Shown piece after piece: positions 17,449 through 26,367 of a DNA stretch of 64,000 nucleotides. The notes under the pieces were generated by a model. The model made no database searches. It was given only the letters and a program-made list of their open reading frames with translations, and had not been told where the DNA came from. The translations under genes and the position numbers were made by a program. Source of the DNA: Streptomyces alanosinicus (GTDB lineage Bacteria; Actinomycetota; Actinomycetes; Streptomycetales; Streptomycetaceae); the NCBI RefSeq assembly GCF_014650595.1, contig NZ_BMVG01000001.1:310001-374000 (forward strand), read 5' to 3'. Positions within the stretch are counted from its first letter, which is position 1, and each line of letters opens with the position of its first letter.

Positions 17449-19005
17449 GTGAACACCGAGGAACCCGAGAACCGCGAGCACACCGAGGGCTCCGAGCATG
17501 CCGACAGCGCCGGGACCGTCGGGAGCCCTGAGGGCGGGGAGGAACGGCCGGGCGGGCGGCGGTCGCGGCTCGCCGTCCTCTCCGTCGCCGCCGCCGTGCT
17601 GCTGGTCGGGGGCGGCGGCGCGTACCTCGCGGCGAGCAGCGACGCGGGCGGCCGGGACGGCGGCCCCGGTGCGGCCGGCGGGGCCACTCCCCCACCGCTC
17701 GCCCTGGACGGCTGGAGCGGCACCGGCGGCATCGCGCCGGGTGAGCCGGACCCGTACGGAGCGACCTATGTGGCCGCCGGCGAGCTGCCTGCCGGGCCGG
17801 GTTCCGCGCCGGTGTACATGCCGAAGGGACAGGTCGGTAAGGACGCGGTGGCCCGGCTGGCGAAGGCGCTCGGTGTCGAGGGCACCCCGGTGGCCGAGGG
17901 CGGGATCTGGCGGGTCGGCGGCAAGGACGGCTTCGGGCCGAGCCTCCAGGTGAACCGGGACGCACCGGGCAGCTGGACGTTCAGCCGGTATGCGCCGGGC
18001 ACCGACAACTGCAAGAAGGGTGTTCTGTGCGCACACGATCCGATGGGCCCCAGCGGCGCCCCGGTGAGTGTGCGGAAGGCGACCGAGGCCGCCGCGCCGG
18101 TGCTGAAGGCGGCCGGGCTGGACGACGCGAAGATCGACGCGGGGCAGGTCATGGGCGTCCAGCGGGTGGTCAACGCCGAGCCGGTGGTCGGCGGGCTGCC
18201 GACGTACGGCTGGTCGACGGGGCTGACCGTGGACCGGCAGGGTGAGGTGGTCGGCGGGCACGGGCTGCTGGGGGCGCCGGTGAAGGGCGCGGTGTATCCC
18301 GTGCTGAGTGCCGCGAAGACGCTGAAGCTGATGAACGCGGCGCCGAAGGGCGACCACCGGATGGGGATCGGCGGCTGCACCAGTCCGGTGCCGCTGAAGG
18401 ACCGGCTGGAGCAGCCCTGCGGCGCCGCGAGCGCGGGACCGAAGCAGGCCGCCGGCGCGGTGCCGAAGAACGGGGTCGACCGGGTCACGGTCGAGAAGGC
18501 GGACCGGGTCACCGTGGACAAGGCGGTGTTCGGGCTGGCCGTGCGGTCCGTCGCCGGGCGGCAGACGCTGGTGCCGTCCTGGCTGTTCGAGGTGCGGGAG
18601 CCGGCCGGCCAGGGCACGTCCACGGTGGCCTATCCGGCGGTCGATCCCCGGTACGTGGCCTCGGCACAGGCCCCCTCCGGCGGGCCCACCAAGGCGCCGC
18701 GGCCGCACACCGTGAAGGTCACCGGCTACACGGCCGACGACCGGGAGCTGCACGTGAGCTTCTTCGGCGGGGTGTGCGCCGACTACAAGGCCTCGGCGAA
18801 GGAGAGCGGCGACCGGGTGACCGTGACCGTCACCGAGCGGCCCTGGCCGGACAAGGTGTGCGTACTGATCGCCAAGGAGTACGTGAAGACCGTACGGCTG
18901 ACCGCGCCGCTCGGCGGACGGACGGTGGTCGACGCCGACGGCACGCGGATCCCGCGGGACAAGCCGGGCTCGCTGCGGCCGGACGCGTCGGCGCAGCCGC
19001 GCTGA
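17449..19005 (+). CDS. Single-pass membrane protein of unknown function
   Basis: A 518-residue protein with an acidic, Glu-rich N-terminus (MNTEEPENREHTEGSEHADS), an RR-flanked membrane helix (LAVLSVAAAVLLVGGGGAYLAAS, about residues 40-62), and a large extracytoplasmic part. That part holds YVAAGELPAGPGSAPVYMPKG, paired cysteines (DNCKKGVLCAHD; GGCTSP and EQPCG; GVCADYK and DKVCVLIAKEY) likely in disulfides, and no catalytic motif that I recognise. The start is a GTG with GAGGAG eight bases upstream. It looks like a surface-exposed anchored protein conserved in Streptomyces. Confidence 0.75.
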   Translation: MNTEEPENREHTEGSEHADSAGTVGSPEGGEERPGGRRSRLAVLSVAAAVLLVGGGGAYLAASSDAGGRDGGPGAAGGATPPPLALDGWSGTGGIAPGEPDPYGATYVAAGELPAGPGSAPVYMPKGQVGKDAVARLAKALGVEGTPVAEGGIWRVGGKDGFGPSLQVNRDAPGSWTFSRYAPGTDNCKKGVLCAHDPMGPSGAPVSVRKATEAAAPVLKAAGLDDAKIDAGQVMGVQRVVNAEPVVGGLPTYGWSTGLTVDRQGEVVGGHGLLGAPVKGAVYPVLSAAKTLKLMNAAPKGDHRMGIGGCTSPVPLKDRLEQPCGAASAGPKQAAGAVPKNGVDRVTVEKADRVTVDKAVFGLAVRSVAGRQTLVPSWLFEVREPAGQGTSTVAYPAVDPRYVASAQAPSGGPTKAPRPHTVKVTGYTADDRELHVSFFGGVCADYKASAKESGDRVTVTVTERPWPDKVCVLIAKEYVKTVRLTAPLGGRTVVDADGTRIPRDKPGSLRPDASAQPR

Positions 19006-19024
19006 GTCTCCCGCAGCGCACGAC

Positions 19025-19063
19025 GAAAGGCGGCGGCCCCTTCACCAGGGGCCGCCGCCTTTC
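19025..19063. terminator. Bidirectional terminator
   Basis: GAAAGGCGGCGGCCCCT (19025-19041) and AGGGGCCGCCGCCTTTC (19047-19063) form a perfect 17-bp stem with a 5-base loop and A/T tails, between the convergent membrane-protein gene and erpA. Confidence 0.9.
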
Positions 19064-19109
19064 TCCGTTCCTTCGGACCTTCGCCGTTCCTTCGGACAGG
19101 GTCCGCGGC

Positions 19110-19466
19110 TCAGCTGAAGGAGTCGCCGCAGGCGCAGGAGCCGGTCGCGTTCGGGTTGTCGATCGTGAAGCCCTGCTTCTCGATGGTGTCCACGAAGTCG
19201 ACGGTGGCGCCGCCCAGGTACGGGGCGCTCATGCGGTCCGTGACGACCTTGACCCCGCCGAAGTCCTTCACCACGTCGCCGTCGAGCGAGCGCTCGTCGA
19301 AGAAGAGCTGGTAGCGCAGGCCGGAGCAGCCGCCGGGCTGGACGGCGACGCGCAGCGCGAGGTCGTCACGGCCTTCCTGGTCGAGCAGGGCCTTCACCTT
19401 GGCCGCGGCGGCGTCGGTCAGGATGATGCCGTCGGTGACGGTGGTGGTCTCGTCCGATACGGACAT
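19110..19466 (-). CDS. erpA: Iron-sulfur cluster carrier/insertion protein (HesB/IscA/ErpA)
   Basis: A 118-residue A-type carrier. The three cluster-binding cysteines are C47 (PGGCSGLRYQ) and C111 and C113 (SCACGDSF). LTDAAAAKVKALLDQEG is the usual N-terminal part of the fold. It delivers Fe-S clusters to apoproteins. The next gene across the divergent gap, nadA, is itself a [4Fe-4S] enzyme, and two desulfurase-like genes lie within 17 kb, so a supply role for these respiratory and biosynthetic enzymes is reasonable. The ATG has a GGGAG-type Shine-Dalgarno. Confidence 0.93.
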   Translation of the reverse strand: MSVSDETTTVTDGIILTDAAAAKVKALLDQEGRDDLALRVAVQPGGCSGLRYQLFFDERSLDGDVVKDFGGVKVVTDRMSAPYLGGATVDFVDTIEKQGFTIDNPNATGSCACGDSFS

Positions 19467-19634
19467 CTACATCTCTCCCGGGTTGTACGGAGACTGCTTG
19501 CCGACGAGTGCAACCGGCGCTTTCGCGGATTCATTCCGGGCCGGGCGGTCGCGTTGTCGCATTTTTGCTTCCGTCTTCATGCTCGCACATGCCCTCTGTC
19601 GTCGACAGCGGCCTGTGGAGGGACCCCAAGGGGA

Positions 19635-19678
19635 TTCACGTCACATCGACGTTATGGCCATCGTCAAAGTGACGTGAA
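19635..19678. promoter_or_regulatory. Large inverted repeat in the erpA-nadA divergent region
   Basis: The 17-base arms 19635-19651 (TTCACGTCACATCGACG) and 19662-19678 (CGTCAAAGTGACGTGAA) match as inverted repeats with two mismatches around a 10-base centre. A TATGAT -10-like box lies at 19684-19689, so the right arm would sit over the -35 region of a nadA promoter. This fits a repressor operator. No known family consensus was matched. Confidence 0.6.
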
Positions 19679-19730
19679 CCAGTTATGATAGATAGCGTCA
19701 GTTAGACGAAAAGTAGAAAGGGTGCGTGTC

Positions 19731-20927
19731 GTGACCACCGCCCAGACCCCGGAACTCGACGTGCAGCCGACTCCGCTCGCCCTGCTGCTGCTCGGCCGTG
19801 AGGCCGACCCGAAGAGCGAGCGGGGCGTCGAGTGCCCCGGCGACCTGCCCTCGCCGTCCGACCCCGACCTGGTCGAGCGCGCCCGCGCGGCCAAGGAGAA
19901 GCTCGGCGACAAGGTCTTCGTACTCGGCCATCACTACCAGCGCGACGAGGTCATCCAGTTCGCGGACGTCACGGGTGACTCCTTCAAGCTGGCCCGGGAC
20001 GCGGCCGCGCGCCCGGAGGCCGAGTACATCGTCTTCTGCGGTGTGCACTTCATGGCCGAGTCCGCGGACATCCTCACCTCCGACGACCAGAAGGTCGTCC
20101 TGCCCGACCTCGCCGCCGGCTGTTCGATGGCCGACATGGCGACGGCCGAGCAGGTCGCGGAGTGCTGGGACGTACTGACCGAGGCAGGCGTGGCCGAGCA
20201 GGTCGTACCGGTCTCGTACATGAACTCCTCCGCCGACATCAAGGCGTTCACCGGCAAGCACGGCGGCACGATCTGCACCTCGTCCAACGCCAAGCGGGCG
20301 CTGGACTGGGCCTTCGAGCAGGGGGAGCCCTCCACGACAAAGGTGCTGTTCCTGCCCGACCAGCACCTCGGCCGCAACACCGCCGTCCGGGACATGGGCA
20401 TGTCCCTGGACGACTGTGTGGTCTACAACCCGCACAAGCCGAACGGCGGGCTGACGGCGGAGCAGCTGCGGGCCGCGAAGATGATCCTGTGGCGCGGCCA
20501 CTGCTCGGTGCACGGCCGCTTCAGCCTCGACTCGGTCAACGACGTGCGCGCCCGCATCCCCGGTGTGAACGTGCTGGTCCACCCGGAGTGCAAGCACGAG
20601 GTCGTCGCCGCCGCGGACTACGTCGGCTCCACCGAGTACATCATCAAGGCCCTGGAGGCGGCCCCGACCGGCTCCAAGTGGGCCATCGGCACCGAGCTGA
20701 ACCTGGTCCGCCGGCTGGCGAATCGTTTCGCGCCCGAGGGCAAGGAGATCGTCTTCCTCGACAAGACGGTCTGCTTCTGCTCGACCATGAACCGCATCGA
20801 CCTGCCCCATCTGGTCTGGGCCCTGGAGTCCCTGGCCGAGGGCAACCTGGTCAACCGGATCGAGGTCGACAAGGAGACCGAGGCGTTCGCCAAGCTCGCG
20901 CTGGAACGGATGCTCGCCCTGCCGTAG
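19731..20927 (+). CDS. nadA: Quinolinate synthase A
   Basis: This [4Fe-4S] enzyme condenses iminoaspartate and dihydroxyacetone phosphate to quinolinate in de novo NAD synthesis. The 398-residue protein shows GHHYQRDEVIQFADVTGDS, SADI segments and three likely cluster cysteines in GCSMADM, HPECKHE and VCFCST. The GTG giving MTTAQTPELD is preferred because AGAAAGG lies nine bases upstream; a GTG at 19722 overlaps that Shine-Dalgarno. nadB and nadC are not in the window. A palindrome upstream suggests its own repression. Confidence 0.95.
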   Translation: MTTAQTPELDVQPTPLALLLLGREADPKSERGVECPGDLPSPSDPDLVERARAAKEKLGDKVFVLGHHYQRDEVIQFADVTGDSFKLARDAAARPEAEYIVFCGVHFMAESADILTSDDQKVVLPDLAAGCSMADMATAEQVAECWDVLTEAGVAEQVVPVSYMNSSADIKAFTGKHGGTICTSSNAKRALDWAFEQGEPSTTKVLFLPDQHLGRNTAVRDMGMSLDDCVVYNPHKPNGGLTAEQLRAAKMILWRGHCSVHGRFSLDSVNDVRARIPGVNVLVHPECKHEVVAAADYVGSTEYIIKALEAAPTGSKWAIGTELNLVRRLANRFAPEGKEIVFLDKTVCFCSTMNRIDLPHLVWALESLAEGNLVNRIEVDKETEAFAKLALERMLALP

Positions 20928-20943
20928 GGCTTCGACGGCACAG

Positions 20944-20986
20944 ACGCCGGGGCCCGGCCCGCAGGACGCGGGCCGGGCCCCGGCGT
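20944..20986. terminator. Bidirectional terminator
   Basis: Positions 20944-20962 and 20968-20986 form a perfect 19-bp GC-rich stem (ACGCCGGGGC... arms) with a 5-base loop, between convergent nadA and the RND exporter gene. Confidence 0.9.
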
Positions 20987-21013
20987 GTGAAGGAGTGCGG
21001 TGTGGCGGGGTGC

Positions 21014-24000
21014 TCAGACTCCGGCCGGCTCCGGATCCGGCGCCTTCTCCGCCTTCGCCTCCTTCCTCGCCTTCGCCTCCTTCTTCGCCGCCCGCTTCTT
21101 CGCCCGGCGCTCCTTGCGGAGCTCCAGCATCGCGTAGAGCGTCGGTACCAGAAGGAGCGTCAGCAGGGTGGAGGTGATCAGGCCGCCGATGACGACCACC
21201 GCGAGCGGCTGGGCGATGAAGCCGCCCTCGCCGGTGACGCCCAGGGCCATCGGCAGCAGGGCGAAGATCGTCGCCAGGGCCGTCATGAGGATCGGGCGCA
21301 GCCGGTGCCGGCCGCCCTCGATCACGGCCTCGACCACGCCGTAGCCCTGTCGGCGGTACTGGTTGATCAGGTCGATCAGCACGATCGCGTTGGTCACCAC
21401 GATGCCGATCAGCATCAGCATGCCGATCATCGCCGGGACGCCCATCGGGGTGCCGGTGGCGACCAGCAGGCCGATCGCGCCGGTCGCCGCGAACGGGATG
21501 GAGACCAGCAGGATCAGCGGCTGGGCCAGCGAGCGGAACGTCGCCACCAGGAGCATGAAGACGATCGCGATCGCCGCCAGCATCGCCAGGCCCAGGTTCT
21601 TGAACGCGTCGCTCTGGTCGGAGGAGACACCGCCGATCTCGGCCGTGGCACCCGTCGGCAGCTTCAGCGCCTTGATCTTCGACTGGAGCTTGGTGCTGAT
21701 CGCGCCCGTGTTGTCACCGGTCGGCCTGGCCGTGATCGTCGCGGCCCGCTGACCGTCGATCCGGGTCAGCGACACCGGGCCGTCCACCAGCTTCACCGTG
21801 GCGATGTCGGCCAGCTTCACCGGGCCGACGCGCAGGTTCTTCAGCTCGGCCAGCGTGGTGGCGGGCTTGGCCGACCTGACCACGACATCGCGCTCTGTGC
21901 CGTCGAGGGTCGCCTTCGCCGCCGTCGTACCGCGCACCGCCTCGGCGACCACGGCGCCCAGCTTCTGGTCGTCGAACCCGGCAGCCGCCGCCCTGGCGCC
22001 GGCCTTGACCGAGATCCGCGGCACGCTGGTGGCGAGGTCGCTGGTGACGTCCGTGACATGGTCCAGGCCGGCGACCGTGGAGCGCACCTGCTCCGCGGCC
22101 GTGGACAGCGTCTGCGGGTCGGAGGCCTTGACCACGACGCTCAGGTCCTGGTTGCCGAAGCCGTCACCGGCCGAGACGGTGGTCGTACCGATGCCCTTGA
22201 GCTTCTTCAGGCCGTCCTCAAGGTGCTTCTGTACGTCGTCGTACGACTTCGAGTCCTTCAGCATCACCTGGTACGACGCCTGGTTGGTGTCGGTGCCGCC
22301 GCCGAAGGCCGCCATGAAGCCGGAGGAGCCGACGGTGACCTGGTAGTCCTTGACGCCCTTGGTGGCGGCGATCAGCTGCTCGACCCGCTCGGCCTGCTTG
22401 TCGGTCTCGGTGAGGCCGGTGCCGGGCTTCAGCTCCTGCTTGACGGTGAGGACTTCCTGCTCGCCCTGGTCGAAGAAGTTCGTCTTCAGCAGACCGCCCA
22501 TGCCGAAGGTGAGGACGAGGACCACGATCGCGATCAGCACACTGGTGAGGCGACGGCGTGTGGCGAAGCGCAGGACGGGGACGTAGGCGCGCTGGAGGCG
22601 GCTGTCCGCTTCCTTCTCCTCGGCCCGGCGCCGGGCCTCCGCGGCATCCTCGGGGGTGCCCTTCGGGGCCCGCAGGAACCAGTACGACAGGACCGGGACG
22701 ACCGTCAGCGACACCAGCAGGGAGGCCAGCAGGGCCGCCGTCACCGTGATGCTGAACGAGCCGAACAGGGCGCCCACCATGCCGCCGACCAGGCCGATCG
22801 GCAGGAACACGGCGACCGTGGTGAGGGTGGAGGAGGTGACCGCGCCGGCCACCTCGCGCACCGCGTTCAGGATCGCGTCCCTGCGCTCCTCGCCGTAGCC
22901 GAGGTGCCGCTTGATGTTCTCCAGGACCACGATCGAGTCGTCGACGACCCGGCCGATGGCGATGGTGAGCGCGCCGAGCGTAAGCATGTTCAGCGACAGG
23001 CCGCGCGTCCACAGCACGATCAGGGCGAGGACGACGGACAGCGGGATGGAGACGGCCGTGACCAGCGTCGAACGGATCGACGCGAGGAAGACGAGGATGA
23101 TGAGGACCGCGAAGAGCAGGCCGAGCGCGCCCTCCGTGGTCAGCCCCTTGATGGACTTGGAGACGGCCGGGCCCTGGTCGCTGACGACCGTGAGTTTCGC
23201 GCCGGAGCCGAGCTGCTCGCGCAGGCCGGGCAGCTTGTCCTTGACGGCGTTCGAGATGGTCACCGCGCTGCCGTCGTGGTCCATCGTCACGTTGACCGCG
23301 AGGCTGGGCCGGCCGTCGGTGCGGGTGATGGAGTCGGCCGGGGCCGGCTGCTCCCTGACGCCGGCCACATCACCGAGGCGTACGGGCTTCGCCCCGCCCT
23401 CGCCGGTGACCAACAGGTCCTGGATCTGCCGCAGCGAGGTGAAACCGCCGCCGACCTGGACGGTGCGGTTGGCACCGTCCTCCTCGAAGGAGCCGGCCGG
23501 GACGGTCGCGCCGCCCGCCTGCAGGGCCGGGCCGAGCGCGGCGGCGGTGAGTCCCGCCCGTGCCAGCTTCGCGTCGTCCGGGGTGACCGTGACCTGCACG
23601 TCACGGACGCCGGTGACCTGGACGCGGCCGACCCCGTCGATGCCCTTCAGCGTCGGTACGACCGTCTTGTCCAGCTGGTCGGAGAGCGCCTGCTGGTCCT
23701 TGCCCGAGGTGACGGCGAGGACCACGGCCGGCATGTCGTCGGTCGAGCCGGAGACGACCTGCGGGTCGACGCCGGACGGGAGCTGGTTGCGCGCCCGGTT
23801 CACGGCCTGCTGGACGTCGGAGACCAGCTGCTTGGTGTCGTTGCCGTAGTCGAAGGACGCCATGATCACGGCGTTGCCCTCACTGGCGGTGGAGGTGACG
23901 GACTTGATTCCGTCGACACCCTGCAGATTGTCCTCGATCGGCTCGACGACCTGCTTCTCGACCACGTCGGGCGAGGCGCCCTGGTACGGCGTGACGACCG

Positions 24001-24139
24001 ACACCATGGGCAGGTTGATGGTGGGCAGCAGCTGCTGCTTGATCTGGGGTATCGCGATCAGCCCGAAGACGAGCGCGACGAGCGACATCAGGCCTATGAG
24101 GGCCCGTTGCCGGAGGCTGAATCTCGACAGCCAGGACAT
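21014..24139 (-). CDS. RND-family efflux transporter (HAE1/AcrB-like)
   Basis: A 1041-residue exporter with the duplicated RND plan: a first membrane helix (ALIGLMSLVALVFGLIAIPQI), a large extracellular porter domain, six helices, a second porter domain and five closing helices. VVDDSIVVLENIKRHLG in TM4 carries the adjacent aspartates of the proton relay, and ALTIAIG and SIPLSVVLALIVLW flank it. VEKQVVEPIEDNLQGVDGIKSVTSTASEG is typical of HAE1 RND proteins. The tail is very Lys/Ala/Glu-rich (AKKRAAKKEAKARKEAKAEK). The two-component genes lie directly upstream in the same direction. No adaptor gene is nearby, as is usual in single-membrane bacteria. Substrate unknown. Confidence 0.93.
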   Translation of the reverse strand: MSWLSRFSLRQRALIGLMSLVALVFGLIAIPQIKQQLLPTINLPMVSVVTPYQGASPDVVEKQVVEPIEDNLQGVDGIKSVTSTASEGNAVIMASFDYGNDTKQLVSDVQQAVNRARNQLPSGVDPQVVSGSTDDMPAVVLAVTSGKDQQALSDQLDKTVVPTLKGIDGVGRVQVTGVRDVQVTVTPDDAKLARAGLTAAALGPALQAGGATVPAGSFEEDGANRTVQVGGGFTSLRQIQDLLVTGEGGAKPVRLGDVAGVREQPAPADSITRTDGRPSLAVNVTMDHDGSAVTISNAVKDKLPGLREQLGSGAKLTVVSDQGPAVSKSIKGLTTEGALGLLFAVLIILVFLASIRSTLVTAVSIPLSVVLALIVLWTRGLSLNMLTLGALTIAIGRVVDDSIVVLENIKRHLGYGEERRDAILNAVREVAGAVTSSTLTTVAVFLPIGLVGGMVGALFGSFSITVTAALLASLLVSLTVVPVLSYWFLRAPKGTPEDAAEARRRAEEKEADSRLQRAYVPVLRFATRRRLTSVLIAIVVLVLTFGMGGLLKTNFFDQGEQEVLTVKQELKPGTGLTETDKQAERVEQLIAATKGVKDYQVTVGSSGFMAAFGGGTDTNQASYQVMLKDSKSYDDVQKHLEDGLKKLKGIGTTTVSAGDGFGNQDLSVVVKASDPQTLSTAAEQVRSTVAGLDHVTDVTSDLATSVPRISVKAGARAAAAGFDDQKLGAVVAEAVRGTTAAKATLDGTERDVVVRSAKPATTLAELKNLRVGPVKLADIATVKLVDGPVSLTRIDGQRAATITARPTGDNTGAISTKLQSKIKALKLPTGATAEIGGVSSDQSDAFKNLGLAMLAAIAIVFMLLVATFRSLAQPLILLVSIPFAATGAIGLLVATGTPMGVPAMIGMLMLIGIVVTNAIVLIDLINQYRRQGYGVVEAVIEGGRHRLRPILMTALATIFALLPMALGVTGEGGFIAQPLAVVVIGGLITSTLLTLLLVPTLYAMLELRKERRAKKRAAKKEAKARKEAKAEKAPDPEPAGV

Positions 24140-24247
24140 GGATCAGGGTCTCTCTTCCGTGAGCGGCAGACCCTCTCACCCTGAACCATCACGCAGCGCC
24201 GAACCGTAGGCCCAGGGTCCAGTTCCTTATCCGGTGCCTACTCCGCC

Positions 24248-24280
24248 CGCAGTACGCCGGGGTGGAGAACGGAGTACGCC
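24248..24280. repeat. Direct repeat upstream of the RND gene, 22 bp apart
   Basis: CGCAGTACGCC (24248-24258) and CGGAGTACGCC (24270-24280) differ by one base and are offset by 22 bases, about two helical turns. They lie between the response regulator stop and the exporter start, so they could be binding sites for the regulator. Weak evidence. Confidence 0.35.
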
Positions 24281-24302
24281 TCGGGTGGGCTCCGGGTGGA
24301 GT

Positions 24303-24983
24303 TCAGTCCGTCCGCGGCCGGACCAGCCCCGACTCGTACGCGATCACCACGAGCTGCGCCCGGTCGCGCGCTCCCAGTTTGGCCATGGCCCGGTTGACGT
24401 GTGTCTTCACGGTCAGCGGGCTGACCGCGAGCCGCTCGGCGATCTCGTCGTTGGAGTGGCCGGCCGCGACCTGGACGAGCACCTCGCGCTCCCGGCTCGT
24501 GAGCGTGCCGAGCCGTTCCGAGCGGGCCGGGTCGCGGCCGTCGCCGCCGTCGCCCTGGGCGAGGAAGCGGGCGATCAGGCCCTTGGTGGCGGTCGGCGAC
24601 AGCAGGGCCTCGCCGCCCGCCGCGACCCGGATGGCGTTCAGCAGCTCCTCCGGCTCGCTGCCCTTGCCGAGAAAGCCGGAGGCGCCCGCGCGCAGGGCCT
24701 CGACCACATAGTCGTCGACCTCGAACGTGGTCAGGATGACCACCCTGATCTGGGCGAGCGAGGCATCCTCGCTGATCATCCGGGTCGCGGCGAGCCCGTC
24801 CGTGCCGGGCATCCGGATGTCCATGAGGACCACGTCGGGGGCCTGCTCCCGGGCCAGCCGCACCGCCTGCGCGCCGTCGGAGGCCTCCCCGACGACCTCC
24901 ATGTCGGACTCGGAGTCGACCAGCACCCGGAACGCGCTGCGCAGCAGTGCCTGGTCGTCGGCGAGCAGGACACGGATCGTCAT
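24303..24983 (-). CDS. Response regulator, NarL/LuxR family
   Basis: A 226-residue regulator. The receiver domain (about 1-120) has the acidic pair LADDQ and phosphoacceptor D55 in VVLMDIRMPG. The C-terminal LuxR helix-turn-helix begins at LTSREREVLVQVAAGHSNDEIAERLAVSPLTVKTH (about 163-200). It overlaps the histidine kinase by four bases (ATGA) and lies 163 bases upstream of the RND exporter in the same direction. Control of that exporter is the simplest reading. Confidence 0.94.
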   Translation of the reverse strand: MTIRVLLADDQALLRSAFRVLVDSESDMEVVGEASDGAQAVRLAREQAPDVVLMDIRMPGTDGLAATRMISEDASLAQIRVVILTTFEVDDYVVEALRAGASGFLGKGSEPEELLNAIRVAAGGEALLSPTATKGLIARFLAQGDGGDGRDPARSERLGTLTSREREVLVQVAAGHSNDEIAERLAVSPLTVKTHVNRAMAKLGARDRAQLVVIAYESGLVRPRTD

Positions 24984-26212
24984 GCGGTCTCCCCCGGGGC
25001 CGTCGTACGGGTCTCGCTTCGGGTCTTGAGGGGCAGGATCGCATGGACGCGAAAGCCGCCGCCGTAGCGGGGTCCGGTGGTGAGGGTGCCGCCGAGGGCG
25101 GTGGCCCGCTCCCGCATGCCGAGCAGTCCGTGCCCGCCGCCGGCCCCCGGCACCCCGGCCGCGCCCGCGCCGTCGTCGAGGACGGTGACCTCGATGTTCG
25201 CTCCGACGCGTACGACGCTGACCTCGGCCCTGGCATCGGGTCCGGCATGCTTCTGCGCGTTGGTCAGGGCTTCCTGGATGATCCGGTAGGCGGCCAGGTC
25301 GACGGCGGCGGGCAGTTCGGTGCCCTGGTCGGCGCGGGCCACCGCCACCGGCAGGCCGGCGTTGCGGAAGGTGGCGGCCAGATCCTGAAGACGGCTCAGG
25401 CCGGGGGCGGGCTCGGTCGGGGCCTCGGGGTCGCCGGACTGGCGGAGCAGACCGACGGTGGCGCGCAGCTCGTCGAGGGCGGAGCGGCTGGCCTCGCGGA
25501 CATGGGCCAGGGCCTCCTTGGCCTGCTCGGGCCGCTTGTCCATGACATGCGCGGCGACCCCGGCCTGCACATTCACCAGGGCGATGTGATGGGCGACGAC
25601 GTCGTGCAGATCCCGGGCGATGCGCAGCCGTTCCTCGGCGACCCGGCGGCGGGCCTCCTCCTCACGGGTGCGTTCGGCTCTCTCGGCCCGCTCCCGGATG
25701 GCCTGGACCTCCGCGCGCCGGCTGCGTACGGCGTCGCCGGCGGTGGCGCCGATCCCGGTCCAGGCGAGCACGCCGAGGTTCTCCTGCGCGTACCAGGGCA
25801 GGGAGCCGCCGAGTATCGCGGCGGCGGTCAGCACGGTCATGGTGAGCAGGCCGACGCGCCAGGTGGTGGTGCGGTCGGTGGTCGAGGCGACGGTGTACAG
25901 GGCGACCACGGCGGCCATCGCGACCGGGGCGCGCGGATCGCCGGTGACGGACTCGATGACCGAGAGGCTGCCGGTGACGGCGAGGACCGCCTTCGCGGCG
26001 CGGCGGCGGAAGACGAGGGCGGCCGCGGACAGCACCATGAGCAGGAGGCTGAGCGGGTCGGGGGTGCGGACGCCCCAGGTGACGCCGTTCTCGCCGCGGG
26101 GGGTCACGAAGGATCCCGCGACCATGCACACCAGCACGCCTGCGGCGATGCCCGCGTCCAGGGCCCAGGGATGGGCCTTGAGACTGCACCGGGCGCGGTC
26201 GAGAGTGCTCAC
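24980..26212 (-). CDS. Sensor histidine kinase, NarL-partner (HisKA_3) type
   Basis: A 410-residue membrane sensor. The N-terminal ~160 residues hold several short helices (GIAAGVLVCMVAGSFV, PLSLLLMVLSAAALVF, AVMAAVVALYTVAS, GLLTMTVLTAAAILGG, NLGVLAWTGIGATAG) with no large external domain. The HisKA_3 dimerisation helix carries H203 in ARDLHDVVAHHIALV. The ATPase domain ends with the G-box GGHGLLGMRERATALGG. Such intramembrane-type sensors often respond to envelope stress or antibiotics. It is the upstream gene of the two-component pair. Confidence 0.92.
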   Translation of the reverse strand: MSTLDRARCSLKAHPWALDAGIAAGVLVCMVAGSFVTPRGENGVTWGVRTPDPLSLLLMVLSAAALVFRRRAAKAVLAVTGSLSVIESVTGDPRAPVAMAAVVALYTVASTTDRTTTWRVGLLTMTVLTAAAILGGSLPWYAQENLGVLAWTGIGATAGDAVRSRRAEVQAIRERAERAERTREEEARRRVAEERLRIARDLHDVVAHHIALVNVQAGVAAHVMDKRPEQAKEALAHVREASRSALDELRATVGLLRQSGDPEAPTEPAPGLSRLQDLAATFRNAGLPVAVARADQGTELPAAVDLAAYRIIQEALTNAQKHAGPDARAEVSVVRVGANIEVTVLDDGAGAAGVPGAGGGHGLLGMRERATALGGTLTTGPRYGGGFRVHAILPLKTRSETRTTAPGETA

Positions 26213-26367
26213 GGGATGAACAGTACGGCTGCTTTGTACCGCCCTGTGCCCGCGAGGGGCGAGCTGTTAGGCGTCCGATCGTCCGACGGACCGTCAACTT
26301 TCAAGCGGCGTTGGCCATGAGTGCACAGCCTTCTCGTCGCATCCGTCCCGACGAAGAAAGGCCCTCC

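Noticed and set aside
19635..19678. Rex or NrtR operator before nadA
   Set aside because: The inverted repeat does not match the Rex (TTGTGAANNNNTTCACAA) or NrtR consensus as I know them, so no named regulator is claimed.
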